In this document: piece after piece, positions 1 to 14,439 of the stretch
Layout of the letters: the number at the start of each line of letters is the position of its first letter
Position numbering within the stretch: position 1 is the stretch's first letter
Source: Odontocerum albicorne
Taxonomy: Eukaryota; Arthropoda; Insecta; Trichoptera; Odontoceridae
NCBI GenBank assembly: GCA_949825065.1
Contig: OX463852.1
Coordinates: 16,332,189 to 16,396,188 of the forward strand
DNA length: 64,000 nucleotides
Direction of reading: 5' to 3'
Made by a program: the position numbers and the translations under genes
The notes under the pieces: model-generated
What the model was told of the DNA's origin: nothing
Seen by the model: the letters and a program-made list of their open reading frames with translations, nothing else
Database searches by the model: none

Positions 1-3000
1 ATAGATTCCGTAACCCTGGTCGTCAATGGCAGTTTTTTGAGTGAAAAGTGTGAATTTATTGCCTGTTTTTAAGAAATGCTATAGCATACTCGTATTTATC
101 GGATTTCGACGATTTATATCGAGAGTACCGCAAAGCGTTTAAATTACACTTTTGTCTTGATTCTTTGATAATTCTTGCATTTATATACGTAAAATGCTAT
201 TTCTGCTATTCGAAATTCATACAAACTGAATAATGTTGATGCAAAATATTGAAATATCGTGAAATTACAGGTTTTGGACGAAAAACATGGAAACACGTTG
301 AACAAATATTGTTTCTTTCGAGATTTTGTACATATATTCATAAGCTTGGTCGTCAATGACAGTTTTTCGAGTGAAAAGTGTGAATTTATGGCCTATTTCT
401 AAGAAATGCCAATATGTATTTAGCAGATTTCGACTTATATAGCAAAAACACCGCAAAGCGTTCCTAACACACATTTGTCTTAATTTTTTGATAATTCTAG
501 CATTTACATAACAAAAATGTGGTTTCTACTTTCCAATACTCATTTAAACTGAAATATATTGAAGCAAAACATTTAAAACTCGCAAAAATTAAGGTTTGGG
601 ACAAAAAACACGGAAAGACGTTGAACCAATTATATTTCTTTCATGATTTTGTGCATATATTCGTAACCCTGGTCGTCAATGGCAGTTTTTTGAGTGAAAG
701 GTGTGAATTTATGGCCTATTTTTAAGAAATGCTATAGCATACTCGTATTTATCGGATTTCGACGATTTATATCGAAAGTACCGCTAAGCGTGTAAATTAC
801 ACTTATGTCTTGATTCCTTGATAATTCTAGCATAACTGTACGAAAAATGCTATTTCTGCTATTCAAAATTCATACAAACTGGAAAATATTGTTGCAAAAT
901 GTTGAAAGATCGTAAAACTACAGATTTGGGACGAAAAACACGGAAATCCGTTGAACAAATATTGTTTATTTCGTGATTTTGCACAAATATTCATAAGCTT
1001 AGTCATAAATGTCAGTTTTTCGAGTGAAAAGTATGACTTTATGGCCTATTTCTAAGAAATGCCGATATGGATTTAGCTGATTTTGACTTTATATAGCAAA
1101 AACACCGCAAAGCGTTCCTAACACACATTTGTCTTGATTTGTTGGTAATTCTAGCATTTACATAACAAAAATGTGGTTTTTACTATTCAATACTCATTTA
1201 AACTGAAATATATTAAAGCAAAACATTGATAAATCACAAAATTTAAGGTTTGGGACGAAAAACTCGGAAACACGTAGAACAAGTAATATTTCTTTGATGA
1301 TTTTGTACATAGATTCCGTAACCTTGGTCGTCAATGGCAGTTTTTTGAGTGAAAAGTGTGAATTTATGGCCTGTTTCTAAGAAATGCTATAGCATATTTA
1401 TCGGATTTGGACGATTTATATCGAAAGTACCGCAAAGCGTTTCTGTCACACATTTGTCTTGATTTCGACGTTTTATATCGAAAATACCGCAAAGCATATC
1501 AATCACACATTTTTCTTGATTCTTTGATAATTCTTGCATTTATGTACGAAAAATGTTATTTCTGCTATTCAAAATTCATACAAACTGAAAAATATTGATG
1601 CATAATATTGAAATATCGTAAAATAACAGGTTTGGGACGAAAAACACGGAAACACGTTGAACAAATATTGTTTTTTTCGTGATTTTTTACATATATTCAT
1701 AAGCTTGGTCGTCAATGACAGTTATTCGAGTGAAAATTGTGAATTTATTGCCTATTTCTAAGAAATGCCAATATAGATTTAAAAAATTTTGACGTTTTAT
1801 ACCGAAAATACCGCAAAGCATAAGCATATATCAATCACACATTTGTCTTGATTTTTTTATAATTCTAGCATTTATGTACAAAAAATGCTATTTCTGCTAT
1901 TCAAAATTCATACAAACTGAAAAATATTGATGCAAAATATTGAAATATCGTAAAATAACAGGTTTGGGACGAAAAACACGAAAACACGTTAAAGAAATAT
2001 TGTTTATTTCGTGACTTTGTACATATATTCATAAGCTTGGCCATCAATGACAGTTTTTCGAGTGAAAAGTGTGAATTTATGGCCTATTTCTAAGAAATGT
2101 CAATTTGTATTTAGCAGATTTTGACTTTATATAGCAAAAACACCGCAAAGCGTTACTAACACACATTTGTCTTGATTTGTTGGTAATTCTAGCATTTACA
2201 TAACAAAAATGTGGTTTTTACTATTCAATACTCATTTAAACTGAAATATATTAAAGCAAAACATTGAAAAATCACAAAATTTAAGGTTTGGGACGAAAAA
2301 CTCGGAAACACGTAGAACAAGTAATATTTCTTTGATGATTTTGTACATAGATTCCGTAACCTTGGTCGTCAATGGCAGTTTTTTGAGTGAAAAGTGTGAA
2401 TTTATGGCCTGTTTCTAAGAAATGCTATAGCATATTTATCGGATTTGGACGATTTATATCGAAAGTACCGCAAAGCGTTTCTGTCACACATTTGTCTTGA
2501 TTTCGACGTTTTATATCGAAAATACCGCAAAGCATATCAATCACACATTTTTCTTGATTCTTTGATAATTCTTGCATTTATGTACGAAAAATGTTATTTC
2601 TGCTATTCAAAATTCATACAAACTGAAAAATATTGATGCAAAATATTGAAATATCGTAAAATAACAGGTTTGGACGAAAAACACGGAAACACGTTGAAAA
2701 AATATTGTTTTTTTCGTGATTTTTTACATATATTCATAAGCTTGGTCGTCAATGACAGTTATTCGAGTGAAAATTGTGAATTTGTGGCCTATTTCTAAGA
2801 AATGCCAATATAGATTTAAAAAATTTCGACGTTTTATACCGAAAATACCGCAAAGCATAAGCATATATCAATCACACATTTGTCTTGATTTTTTTATAAT
2901 TGTAGCATTTATGTACGAAAAATGCTATTTCTGCTATTCAAAATTCATACAAACTGAAAAGTATTGATGCAAAATATTGAAATATCGTAAAATAACAGGT

Positions 3001-4420
3001 TTGGGACGAAAAACACGAAAACACGTTGAACAAATATTGTTTATTTCTTGATTTTGCACAAATATTCATAAGCTTAGTCATAAATGTCAGTTTTTCGAGT
3101 GAAAAGTATGACTTTATGGCCAATTTCTAAGAAATGCCGATATGGATTTAGCTGATTTTGACTTTTTATAGCAAAAACACCGCAAAGCGTTCCTAACACA
3201 CATTTGTCTTGATTTGTTGGTAATTCTAGCATTTACATAACAAAAATGTGGTTTTTACTATTCAATACTCATTTAAACTGAAATATATTAAAGCAAAACA
3301 TTGAAAAATCACAAAATTTAAGGTTTGGGACGAAAAACTCGGAAACACGTAGAACAAGTAATATTTCTTTGATGATTTTGTACATAGATTCCGTAACCTT
3401 GGTGGTCAATGGCAGTTTTTTGAGTGAAAAGTGTGAATTTATGGCCTGTTTCTAAGAAATGCTATAGCATATTTATCGGATTTGGACGATTTATATCGAA
3501 AGTACCGCAAAGCGTTTCTGTCACACATTTGTCTTGATTTCGACGTTTTATATCGAAAATACCGCAAAGCATATCAATCACACATTTTTCTTGATTCTTT
3601 GATAATTCTTGCATTTTTGTACGAAAAATATTATTTCTGCTATTCAAAATTCATACAAACTGAAAAATATTGATGCAAAATATTGAAATATCGTAAAATA
3701 ACAGGTTTGGGACGAAAAACACGGAAACACGTTAAACAAATATTGTTTATTTCGTGATTTTTTACATATATTCATAAGCTTGGTCGTCAATGACAGTAAT
3801 TCGAGTGAAAAGTGTGAATTCATGGCCTATTTCTAAGAAATGCCAATATAGATTTAACAAATTTCGACGTTTTATACCGAAAATACCGCAAAGCATAAGC
3901 ATATATCAATCACACATTTGTCTCGATTTTTTGATAATTCTAGCATTTATGTACGAAAAATGCTATTTCTGCTATTCAAAATTCATACAAACTGTAAATA
4001 TTGTTGCAAAATGTTGAAAGATCGTAAAATTACAGATTTGGGACGAAAAACACGGAAACCCGTTGAACAAATATTGTTTATTTCTTGATTTTGCACAAAT
4101 ATTCATAAGCTTAGTCATAAATGTCAGTTTTTCCAGTGAAAAGTATGACTTTATGGCCTATTTCTAAGAAATGCCGATATGGATTTAGCTGATTTTGACT
4201 TTATATAGCAAAAACACCGCAAAGCGTTCCTAACACACATTTGTCTTGATTTGTTGGTAATTCTAGCATTTACATAACAAAAATGTGGTTTTTACTATTC
4301 AATACTCATTTAAACTGAAATATATTAAAGCAAAACATTGAAAAATCACAAAATTTAAGGTTTGGGACGAAAAACTCGGAAACACGTAGAACAAGTAATA
4401 TTTCTTTGATGATTTTGTAC
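1..4420. repeat. Higher-order unit A, copy 1 (4,420 bp)
   Basis: The first line of the window recurs at 4,421. The unit holds four single monomers followed by about three rounds of the 1,038-bp trimer (from about 1,350). Base-by-base reading shows no difference from copy 2 for about the first 3.26 kb. Confidence 0.93.
1406..1520. repeat. 57-bp internal duplication of the long monomer type
   Basis: In the 381-bp monomers the block beginning TTTGGACGATTTATATCG (1,406) is repeated with changes 57 bp later as TTTCGACGTTTTATATCG (1,463). Removing one copy gives 324 bp, the normal monomer length. The same structure recurs at 2,444, 3,481, 5,826, 6,864, 7,901, 10,614, 11,652, 13,926, 17,295, 18,333 and 22,351. 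Confidence 0.88.
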
Positions 4421-7400
4421 ATAGATTCCGTAACCCTGGTCGTCAATGGCAGTTTTTTGAGTGAAAAGTGTGAATTTATTGCCTGTTTTTAAGAAATGCT
4501 ATAGCATACTCGTATTTATCGGATTTCGACGATTTATATCGAGAGTACCGCAAAGCGTTTAAATTACACTTTTGTCTTGATTCTTTGATAATTCTTGCAT
4601 TTATATACGTAAAATGCTATTTCTGCTATTCGAAATTCATACAAACTGAATAATGTTGATGCAAAATATTGAAATATCGTGAAATTACAGGTTTTGGACG
4701 AAAAACATGGAAACACGTTGAACAAATATTGTTTCTTTCGAGATTTTGTACATATATTCATAAGCTTGGTCGTCAATGACAGTTTTTCGAGTGAAAAGTG
4801 TGAATTTATGGCCTATTTCTAAGAAATGCCAATATGTATTTAGCAGATTTCGACTTATATAGCAAAAACACCGCAAAGCGTTCCTAACACACATTTGTCT
4901 TAATTTTTTGATAATTCTAGCATTTACATAACAAAAATGTGGTTTCTACTTTCCAATACTCATTTAAACTGAAATATATTGAAGCAAAACATTTAAAACT
5001 CGCAAAAATTAAGGTTTGGGACAAAAAACACGGAAAGACGTTGAACCAATTATATTTCTTTCATGATTTTGTGCATATATTCGTAACCCTGGTCGTCAAT
5101 GGCAGTTTTTTGAGTGAAAGGTGTGAATTTATGGCCTATTTTTAAGAAATGCTATAGCATACTCGTATTTATCGGATTTCGACGATTTATATCGAAAGTA
5201 CCGCTAAGCGTGTAAATTACACTTATGTCTTGATTCCTTGATAATTCTAGCATAACTGTACGAAAAATGCTATTTCTGCTATTCAAAATTCATACAAACT
5301 GGAAAATATTGTTGCAAAATGTTGAAAGATCGTAAAACTACAGATTTGGGACGAAAAACACGGAAATCCGTTGAACAAATATTGTTTATTTCGTGATTTT
5401 GCACAAATATTCATAAGCTTAGTCATAAATGTCAGTTTTTCGAGTGAAAAGTATGACTTTATGGCCTATTTCTAAGAAATGCCGATATGGATTTAGCTGA
5501 TTTTGACTTTATATAGCAAAAACACCGCAAAGCGTTCCTAACACACATTTGTCTTGATTTGTTGGTAATTCTAGCATTTACATAACAAAAATGTGGTTTT
5601 TACTATTCAATACTCATTTAAACTGAAATATATTAAAGCAAAACATTGATAAATCACAAAATTTAAGGTTTGGGACGAAAAACTCGGAAACACGTAGAAC
5701 AAGTAATATTTCTTTGATGATTTTGTACATAGATTCCGTAACCTTGGTCGTCAATGGCAGTTTTTTGAGTGAAAAGTGTGAATTTATGGCCTGTTTCTAA
5801 GAAATGCTATAGCATATTTATCGGATTTGGACGATTTATATCGAAAGTACCGCAAAGCGTTTCTGTCACACATTTGTCTTGATTTCGACGTTTTATATCG
5901 AAAATACCGCAAAGCATATCAATCACACATTTTTCTTGATTCTTTGATAATTCTTGCATTTATGTACGAAAAATGTTATTTCTGCTATTCAAAATTCATA
6001 CAAACTGAAAAATATTGATGCATAATATTGAAATATCGTAAAATAACAGGTTTGGGACGAAAAACACGGAAACACGTTGAACAAATATTGTTTTTTTCGT
6101 GATTTTTTACATATATTCATAAGCTTGGTCGTCAATGACAGTTATTCGAGTGAAAATTGTGAATTTATTGCCTATTTCTAAGAAATGCCAATATAGATTT
6201 AAAAAATTTTGACGTTTTATACCGAAAATACCGCAAAGCATAAGCATATATCAATCACACATTTGTCTTGATTTTTTTATAATTCTAGCATTTATGTACA
6301 AAAAATGCTATTTCTGCTATTCAAAATTCATACAAACTGAAAAATATTGATGCAAAATATTGAAATATCGTAAAATAACAGGTTTGGGACGAAAAACACG
6401 AAAACACGTTAAAGAAATATTGTTTATTTCGTGACTTTGTACATATATTCATAAGCTTGGCCATCAATGACAGTTTTTCGAGTGAAAAGTGTGAATTTAT
6501 GGCCTATTTCTAAGAAATGTCAATTTGTATTTAGCAGATTTTGACTTTATATAGCAAAAACACCGCAAAGCGTTACTAACACACATTTGTCTTGATTTGT
6601 TGGTAATTCTAGCATTTACATAACAAAAATGTGGTTTTTACTATTCAATACTCATTTAAACTGAAATATATTAAAGCAAAACATTGAAAAATCACAAAAT
6701 TTAAGGTTTGGGACGAAAAACTCGGAAACACGTAGAACAAGTAATATTTCTTTGATGATTTTGTACATAGATTCCGTAACCTTGGTCGTCAATGGCAGTT
6801 TTTTGAGTGAAAAGTGTGAATTTATGGCCTGTTTCTAAGAAATGCTATAGCATATTTATCGGATTTGGACGATTTATATCGAAAGTACCGCAAAGCGTTT
6901 CTGTCACACATTTGTCTTGATTTCGACGTTTTATATCGAAAATACCGCAAAGCATATCAATCACACATTTTTCTTGATTCTTTGATAATTCTTGCATTTA
7001 TGTACGAAAAATGTTATTTCTGCTATTCAAAATTCATACAAACTGAAAAATATTGATGCAAAATATTGAAATATCGTAAAATAACAGGTTTGGACGAAAA
7101 ACACGGAAACACGTTGAAAAAATATTGTTTTTTTCGTGATTTTTTACATATATTCATAAGCTTGGTCGTCAATGACAGTTATTCGAGTGAAAATTGTGAA
7201 TTTGTGGCCTATTTCTAAGAAATGCCAATATAGATTTAAAAAATTTCGACGTTTTATACCGAAAATACCGCAAAGCATAAGCATATATCAATCACACATT
7301 TGTCTTGATTTTTTTATAATTGTAGCATTTATGTACGAAAAATGCTATTTCTGCTATTCAAAATTCATACAAACTGAAAAGTATTGATGCAAAATATTGA

Positions 7401-8326
7401 AATATCGTAAAATAACAGGTTTGGGACGAAAAACACGAAAACACGTTGAACAAATATTGTTTATTTCTTGATTTTGCACAAATATTCATAAGCTTAGTCA
7501 TAAATGTCAGTTTTTCGAGTGAAAAGTATGACTTTATGGCCAATTTCTAAGAAATGCCGATATGGATTTAGCTGATTTTGACTTTTTATAGCAAAAACAC
7601 CGCAAAGCGTTCCTAACACACATTTGTCTTGATTTGTTGGTAATTCTAGCATTTACATAACAAAAATGTGGTTTTTACTATTCAATACTCATTTTAACTG
7701 AAATATATTAAAGCAAAACATTGAAAAATCACAAAATTTAAGGTTTGGGACGAAAAACTCGGAAACACGTAGAACAAGTAATATTTCTTTGATGATTTTG
7801 TACATAGATTCCGTAACCTTGGTCGTCAATGGCAGTTTTTTGAGTGAAAAGTGTGAATTTATGGCCTGTTTCTAAGAAATGCTATAGCATATTTATCGGA
7901 TTTGGACGATTTATATCGAAAGTACCGCAAAGCGTTTCTGTCACACATTTGTCTTGATTTCGACGTTTTATATCGAAAATACCGCAAAGCATATCAAGCA
8001 CACATTTTTCTTGATTCTTTGATAATTCTTGCATTTATGTACGAAAAATGTTATTTCTGCTATTCAAAATTCATACAAACTGAAAAATATTGATGCAAAA
8101 TATTGAAATATCGTAAAATAACAGGTTTGGGACGAAAAACACGGAAACACGTTGAACAAATATTGTTTATTTCGTGATTTTTTACATATATTCATAAGCT
8201 TGGTCGTCAATGACAGTTATTCGAGGGAAAAGTGTGAATTTATGGCCTATTTCTAAGAAATGCCATTATAGATTTAACGAATTTCGACGTTGTATACCGA
8301 AAATACCGCAAAGCATAAGCATATAT
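4421..8326. repeat. Higher-order unit A, copy 2, interrupted by an insert
   Basis: Identical by eye to 1-3,270 until about 7,690. It then departs (ATTTTAACTG for ATTTAAACTG, and different trimer variants) and stops at the 573-bp insert at 8,327. The switch of variant suggests unequal exchange or gene conversion inside the array. Confidence 0.9.
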
Positions 8327-8899
8327 AGCGATGGTCGTTATCAATGTAGCATGTATCGTATTAGGATGTGCTGATGATATTGATATTGACATCGCTATCT
8401 TCGTTTTAGTCGAATTCTGCGTTCCTTTTCGTTCAGGGTCATCAATGTAGCGAGTTGGTTATCTTGATATGTCGTGATGATCTTGATTTGTATTTATTTA
8501 AATATAAATACTCAGGAATGCGGATGTTTTTGAAAGTGAATAGCGGGTAAATAATACAAGTCTTGACAGTTGAATGAACAATAATAATCAATGTTTATTT
8601 CTCGGCGAGTAGGTAATTTATACAAGTGAGTGAACCAGTTCGCGATACATATTCTGTCCTTCTCTTGCGCGTGCACTGATTTACAGGTAGATATTAATTT
8701 GTATTTGCAGACGGCTAGACAGGTCGCAAATACTATAAAATAGTAAACATTTTTGACGTTCCTGGCGTGTGACAATCTATAAGTACTTCATCGGTCATTG
8801 ACCCTGTATGTTTACTATTTTAACAATAATTAATTTAATTTAATTATGTTTAACAATTCACTTATTTATTTGGACAATTATTTAGGTAGGTATGCTACA
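8327..8899. mobile_element. 573-bp non-satellite insert in the array, copy 1
   Basis: Unique sequence interrupts a monomer at AAGCATATATCAATC. The flanks carry CATATAT on both sides (7 bp, part of the satellite), consistent with a target-site duplication. The 5' end can fold: AGCGATG near the left border is complementary to CATCGCT about 65 bp inside, with further pairing next to it. The right end, read in reverse, starts TGTAGCAT, which also occurs about 20 bp inside the left end. There is no transposase and I do not recognise the family. A minus-strand frame of 87 codons (8,512-8,775) is open here but broken in copy 2, so it is not counted as a gene. Confidence 0.6.
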
Positions 8900-11800
8900 C
8901 ATATATCAATCACACATTTGTCTTGATTTTTTGATAATTCTAGCATTTATGTACGAAAAATGCTATTTCTGCTATTCAAAATTCATACAAACTGAAAAAT
9001 ATTGATGCAAAATATTGAAATCTCGTAAAATAACAGGTTTGGGACAAAAACACGAAAACACGTTGAACAAATATTGTTTATTTCGTGACTTTGTACATAT
9101 ATTCATAAGCTTGGCCATCAATGACAGTTTTTCGAGTGAAAAGTGTGAATTTATGGCCTATTTCTAAGAAATGCCCATTTGTATTTAGCAGATTTTGACT
9201 TTATATAGCAAAAACACCGCAAAGCGTTCCAAACACACATTTGTCTTGATTTGTTGATTATTCTAGCATTTATATAAAAAAAATGTGGTTTCTACTATTC
9301 AATACTCATTTAAACTGAAAAATATTGAAGCAAAAAATTTAAAAATAGCAAAATTTAAGGTTTGGGACAAAAAACACGGAAAGAGGTTGAACCAATTATA
9401 TTTCTTTCATGATTTTGTGCATATATTCGTAACCCTGGTCGTCAATGGCAGTTTTTTGAGTGAAAAGTGTGAATTTATGGCCTATTTTTAAGAAATGCTA
9501 TAGCATACTCGTATTTATCGGATTTCGACGATTTATACCGAAAGTACCGCAAAGCGTTTAAATTACACTTTTGTCTTGATTTTTTGATAATTCTAGCATT
9601 TATGTACGAAAAATGCTATTTCTGCTATTCAAAATTCATACAAACTGAAAAATGTTGATGCAAAATATTGAAATATCGTAAAATAACAGGTTTGGGACGA
9701 AGAACACGGAAACACGTTGAACAAATATTGTTTATTTCGTGATTTTGTACATTTCGTGATTTTGTGCATATATTCGTAACCCTGGTCGTGAATGACAGTT
9801 TTTTGAGTGAAAAGTGTGAATTTATAGCCTATTTCTAAGAAATGCCAATATGGATTTAGCAGATTTTGACTTATATAGCAAAAACACCGCAAAGCGTTCC
9901 TAACACACATTTGTCTTGATTTGTTGGTAATTCTAGCATTTACATAACAAAAATGTGGTTTCTACTATTCAATACTCATTTAAACTGAAATATATTGAAG
10001 CAAAAAATTGAAAAATCGCAATATTTAAGGTTTGGGACGAAAAACTCGGAAACACGTAAAACAAATAATATTTCTTTGATGATTTTGTACATTTATTCGT
10101 AACCTTGGTCGTCAATGGCAGTTTTTTGAGTAAAAAGTGTTAATTTATGGCCTATTTCTAAAAAATACCAAAACGTATTTAGCAGATTTCGACGTTTTAT
10201 ATCGAAAATACTGCAAAACATATCAATCACACATTTCTCTTGATTCTTTGATAATTCTAGCATTTACCTACGAAAAATGCTATTTCTGCTATTCAAAATT
10301 CATACAAACTGAAAAATATTGATGCAAAATATTGAAATATTGTAAAATAACAGGTTTGGGACGAAAAACATGGAAACACGTTACACCAATATTGTTAATT
10401 TCGTGATTTGTACATATATTCATAAGCTTGGTCGTCAATGACGTGCGAATTTAAGGTTTGGGACGAAAAACTCGGAAACACGTAGAACAAGTAATATTTC
10501 TTTGATGATTTTGTACATAGATTCCGTAACCTTGGTCGTCAATGGCAGTTTTTTGAGTGAAAAGTGTGAATTTATGGCCTGTTTCTAAGAAATGCTATAG
10601 CATATTTATCGGATTTGGACGATTTATATCGAAAGTACCGCAAAGCGTTTCTGTCACACATTTGTCTTGATTTCGACGTTTTATATCGAAAATACCGCAA
10701 AGCATATCAATCACACATTTTTCTTGATTCTTTGATAATTCTTGCATTTATGTACGAAAAATGTTATTTCTGCTATTCAAAATTCATACAAACTGAAAAA
10801 TATTGATGCAAAATATTGAAATATCGTAAAATAACAGGTTTGGGACGAAAAACACGGAAACACGTTGAACAAATATTGTTTTTTTCGTGATTTTTTACAT
10901 ATATTCATAAGCTTGGTCGTCAATGCCAGTTATTCGAGTGAAAATTGTGAATTTATGGCCTATTTCTAAGAAATGTCAATATAGATTTAAAAAATTTCGA
11001 CGTTTTATACCGAAAATACCGCAAAGCATAAGCATATATCAATCACACATTTGTCTTGATTTTTTGATAATTCTAGCATTTATGTACGAAAAATGCTATT
11101 TCTGCTATTCAAAATTCATACAAACTGAAAAATATTGATGCAAAATATTGAAATATCGTAAAATAACAGGTTTGGGACGAAAAACACGAAAACACGTTGA
11201 AGAAATATTGTTTATTTCGTGACTTTGTACATATATTCATAAGCTTGGCCATCAATGACAGTTTTTCGAGTGAAAAGTGTGAATTTATGGCCTATTTCTA
11301 AGAAATGCCAATTTGTATTTAGCAGATTTTGACTTTATATAGCAAAAACACCGCAAAGCGTTCCTAACACACATTGGTCTTGATTTGTTGGTAATTCTAG
11401 CATTTACATAACAAAAATGTGGTTTTTACTATTCAATACTCATTTAAACTGAAATATATTAAAGCAAAACATTGAAAAATCACAAAATTTAAGGTTTGGG
11501 ACGAAAAACTCGGAAACACGTAGAACAAGTAATATTTCTTTGATGATTTTGTACATAGATTCCGTAACCTTGGTCGTCAATGGCAGTTTTTTGAGTGAAA
11601 AGTGTGAATTTATGGCCTGTTTCTAAGAAATGCTATAGCATATTTATCGGATTTGGACGATTTATATCGAAAGTACCGCAAAGCGTTTCTGTCACACATT
11701 TGTCTTGATTTCGACGTTTTATATCGAAAATACCGCAAAGCATATCAATCACACATTTTTCTTGATTCTTTGATAATTCTTGCATTTATGTACGAAAAAT

Positions 11801-12403
11801 GTTATTTCTGCTATTCAAAATTCATACAAACTGAAAAATATTGATGCAAAATATTGAAATATCGTAAAATAACAGGTTTAGGACGAAAAACACGGGAACA
11901 CGTTGAAAAAATATTGTTTTTTTCGTGATTTTTTACATATATTCATAAGCTTGGTCGTCAATGACAGTTATTCGAGTGAAAATTGTGAATTTATGGCCTA
12001 TTTCTAAGAAATGCTAATATAGATTTAAAAAATTTCGACGTTTTATACCGAAAATACCGCAAAGCATAAGCATATATCAATCACACATTTTTCTTGATTC
12101 TTTGATAATTCTTGCATTTATGTACGAAAAATGTTATTTCTGCTATTCAAAATTCATACAAACTGAAAAATATTGATGCAAAATATTGAAATATCGTAAA
12201 ATAACAGGTTTGGGACGAAAAACACGGAAACACGTTGAACAAATATTGTTTATTTCGTGATTTTTTACATATAAGCTTGGTCGTCAATGACAGTTATTCG
12301 AGGGAAAAGTGTGAATTTATGGCCTATTTCTAAGAAATGCCATTATAGATTTAACGAATTTCGACGTTGTATACCGAAAATACCGCAAAGCATAAGCATA
12401 TAT

Positions 12404-12976
12404 AGCGATGGTCGTTATCAATGTAGCATGTATCGTATTAGGATGTGCTGATGATATTGATATTGACATCGCTATCTTCGTTTTAGTCGAATTCTGCGTT
12501 CCTTTTCGTTCAGGGTCATCAATGTAGCGAGTTGGTTATCTTGATATGTCGTGATGATCTTGATTTGTATTTATTTAAATATAAATACTCAGGAATGCGG
12601 ATGTTTTTGAAAGTGAATAGCGGGTAAATAATACAAGTCTTGACAGTTGAATGAACAATAATAATCAATGTTTATTTCTCGGCGAGTAGGTAATTTATAC
12701 AAGTGAGTGAACCAGTTCGCGATACATATTCTGTCCTTCTCTTGCGCGTGCACTGATTTACAGGTAGATATTTATTTGTATTTGCAGACGGCTAGACAGG
12801 TCGCAAATACTATAAAATAGTAAACATTTTTGACGTTCCTGGCGTGTGACAATCTATAAGTACTTCATCGGTCATTGACCCTGTATGTTTACTATTTTAA
12901 AAATAATTAATTTAATTTAATTATGTTTAACAATTCACTTATTTATTTTGACAATTATTTAGGTAGGTATGCTACA
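12404..12976. mobile_element. 573-bp non-satellite insert, copy 2
   Basis: Same insert at the same satellite position, 4,077 bp downstream of copy 1. By eye it has about three substitutions. One turns the minus-strand frame of copy 1 into a stop. Identical insertion points mean the insert was amplified with its host satellite unit, not inserted twice. Confidence 0.65.
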
Positions 12977-14439
12977 CATATATCAATCACACATTTGTCT
13001 TGATTTTTTGATAATTCTAGCATTTATGTACGAAAAATGCTATTTCTGCTATTCAAAATTCATACAAACTGAAAAATATTGATGCAAAATATTGAAATCT
13101 CGTAAAATAACAGGTTTGGGACGAAAAACACGAAAACACGTTCAACAAATATTGTTTATTTCGTGACTTTGTACATATATTCATAAGCTTGGCCATCAAT
13201 GACAGTTTTTCGAGTGAAAAGTGTTAATTTATGGCCTATTTTTAAGAAATGCTATAGCATACTCGTATTTATCGGATTTCGACGATTTATATCGAAAGTA
13301 CCGCTATGCGTGTAAATTACACTTATGTCTTGATTCCTTGATAATTCTAGCATTACTGTACGAAAAATGCTATTTCTGCTATTCAAAATTCATACAAACT
13401 GGAAAATATTGTTGCAAAATGTTGAAAGATCGTAAAACTACAGATTTGGGACGAAAAACACGGAAACCCGTTGAACAAATATTGTTTATTTCGTGATTTT
13501 GCACAAATATTCATAAGCTTAGTCATGAATGTCAGTTTTTCGAGTGAAAAGTATGACTTTATGGCCTATTTCTAAGAAATGCCGATATGGATTTAGCTGA
13601 TTTTGACTTTATATAGCAAAAACACCGCAAAGCGTTCCTAACACACATTTGTCTTGATTTGTTGGTAATTCTAGCATTTACATAACAAAAATGTGGTTTT
13701 TACTATTCAATACTCATTTAAACTGAAATATATTAAAGCAAAACATTGAAAAATCACAAAATTTAAGGTTTGGGACGAAAAACTCGGAAACACGTAGAAC
13801 AAGTAATATTTCTTTGATGATTTTGTACATAGATTCCGTAACCTTGGTGGTCAATGGCAGTTTTTTGAGTGAAAAGTGTGAATTTATGGCCTGTTTCTAA
13901 GAAATGCTATAGCATATTTATCGGATTTGGACGATTTATATCGAAAGTACCGCAAAGCGTTTCTGTCACACATTTGTCTTGATTTCGACGTTTTATATCG
14001 AAAATACCGCAAAGCATATCAATCACACATTTTTCTTGATTCTTTGATAATTCTTGCATTTTTGTACGAAAAATATTATTTCTGCTATTCAAAATTCATA
14101 CAAACTGAAAAATATTGATGCAAAATATTGAAATATCGTAAAATAACAGGTTTGGGACGAAAAACACGGAAACACGTTAAACAAATATTGTTTATTTCGT
14201 GATTTTTTACATATATTCATAAGCTTGGTCGTCAATGACAGTAATTCGAGTGAAAAGTGTGAATTCATGGCCTATTTCTAAGAAATGCCAATATAGATTT
14301 AACAAATTTCGACGTTTTATACCGAAAATACCGCAAAGCATAAGCATATATCAATCACACATTTGTCTCGATTTTTTGATAATTCTAGCATTTATGTACG
14401 AAAAATGCTATTTCTGCTATTCAAAATTCATACAAACTG

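Noticed and set aside
1630..1650. Partial CENP-B-box-like match in each monomer (minus strand TTCGTCCCAAACCTG)
   Set aside because: TTCG, the central A and two of the last four bases fit, but the CGGG core is CCTG. Too weak to call a binding site.
8512..8775. 87-codon minus-strand frame in the satellite insert, with a hydrophobic start like a signal peptide
   Set aside because: The second copy at 12,589-12,852 has a stop in the middle from a single substitution, so the frame is not maintained.
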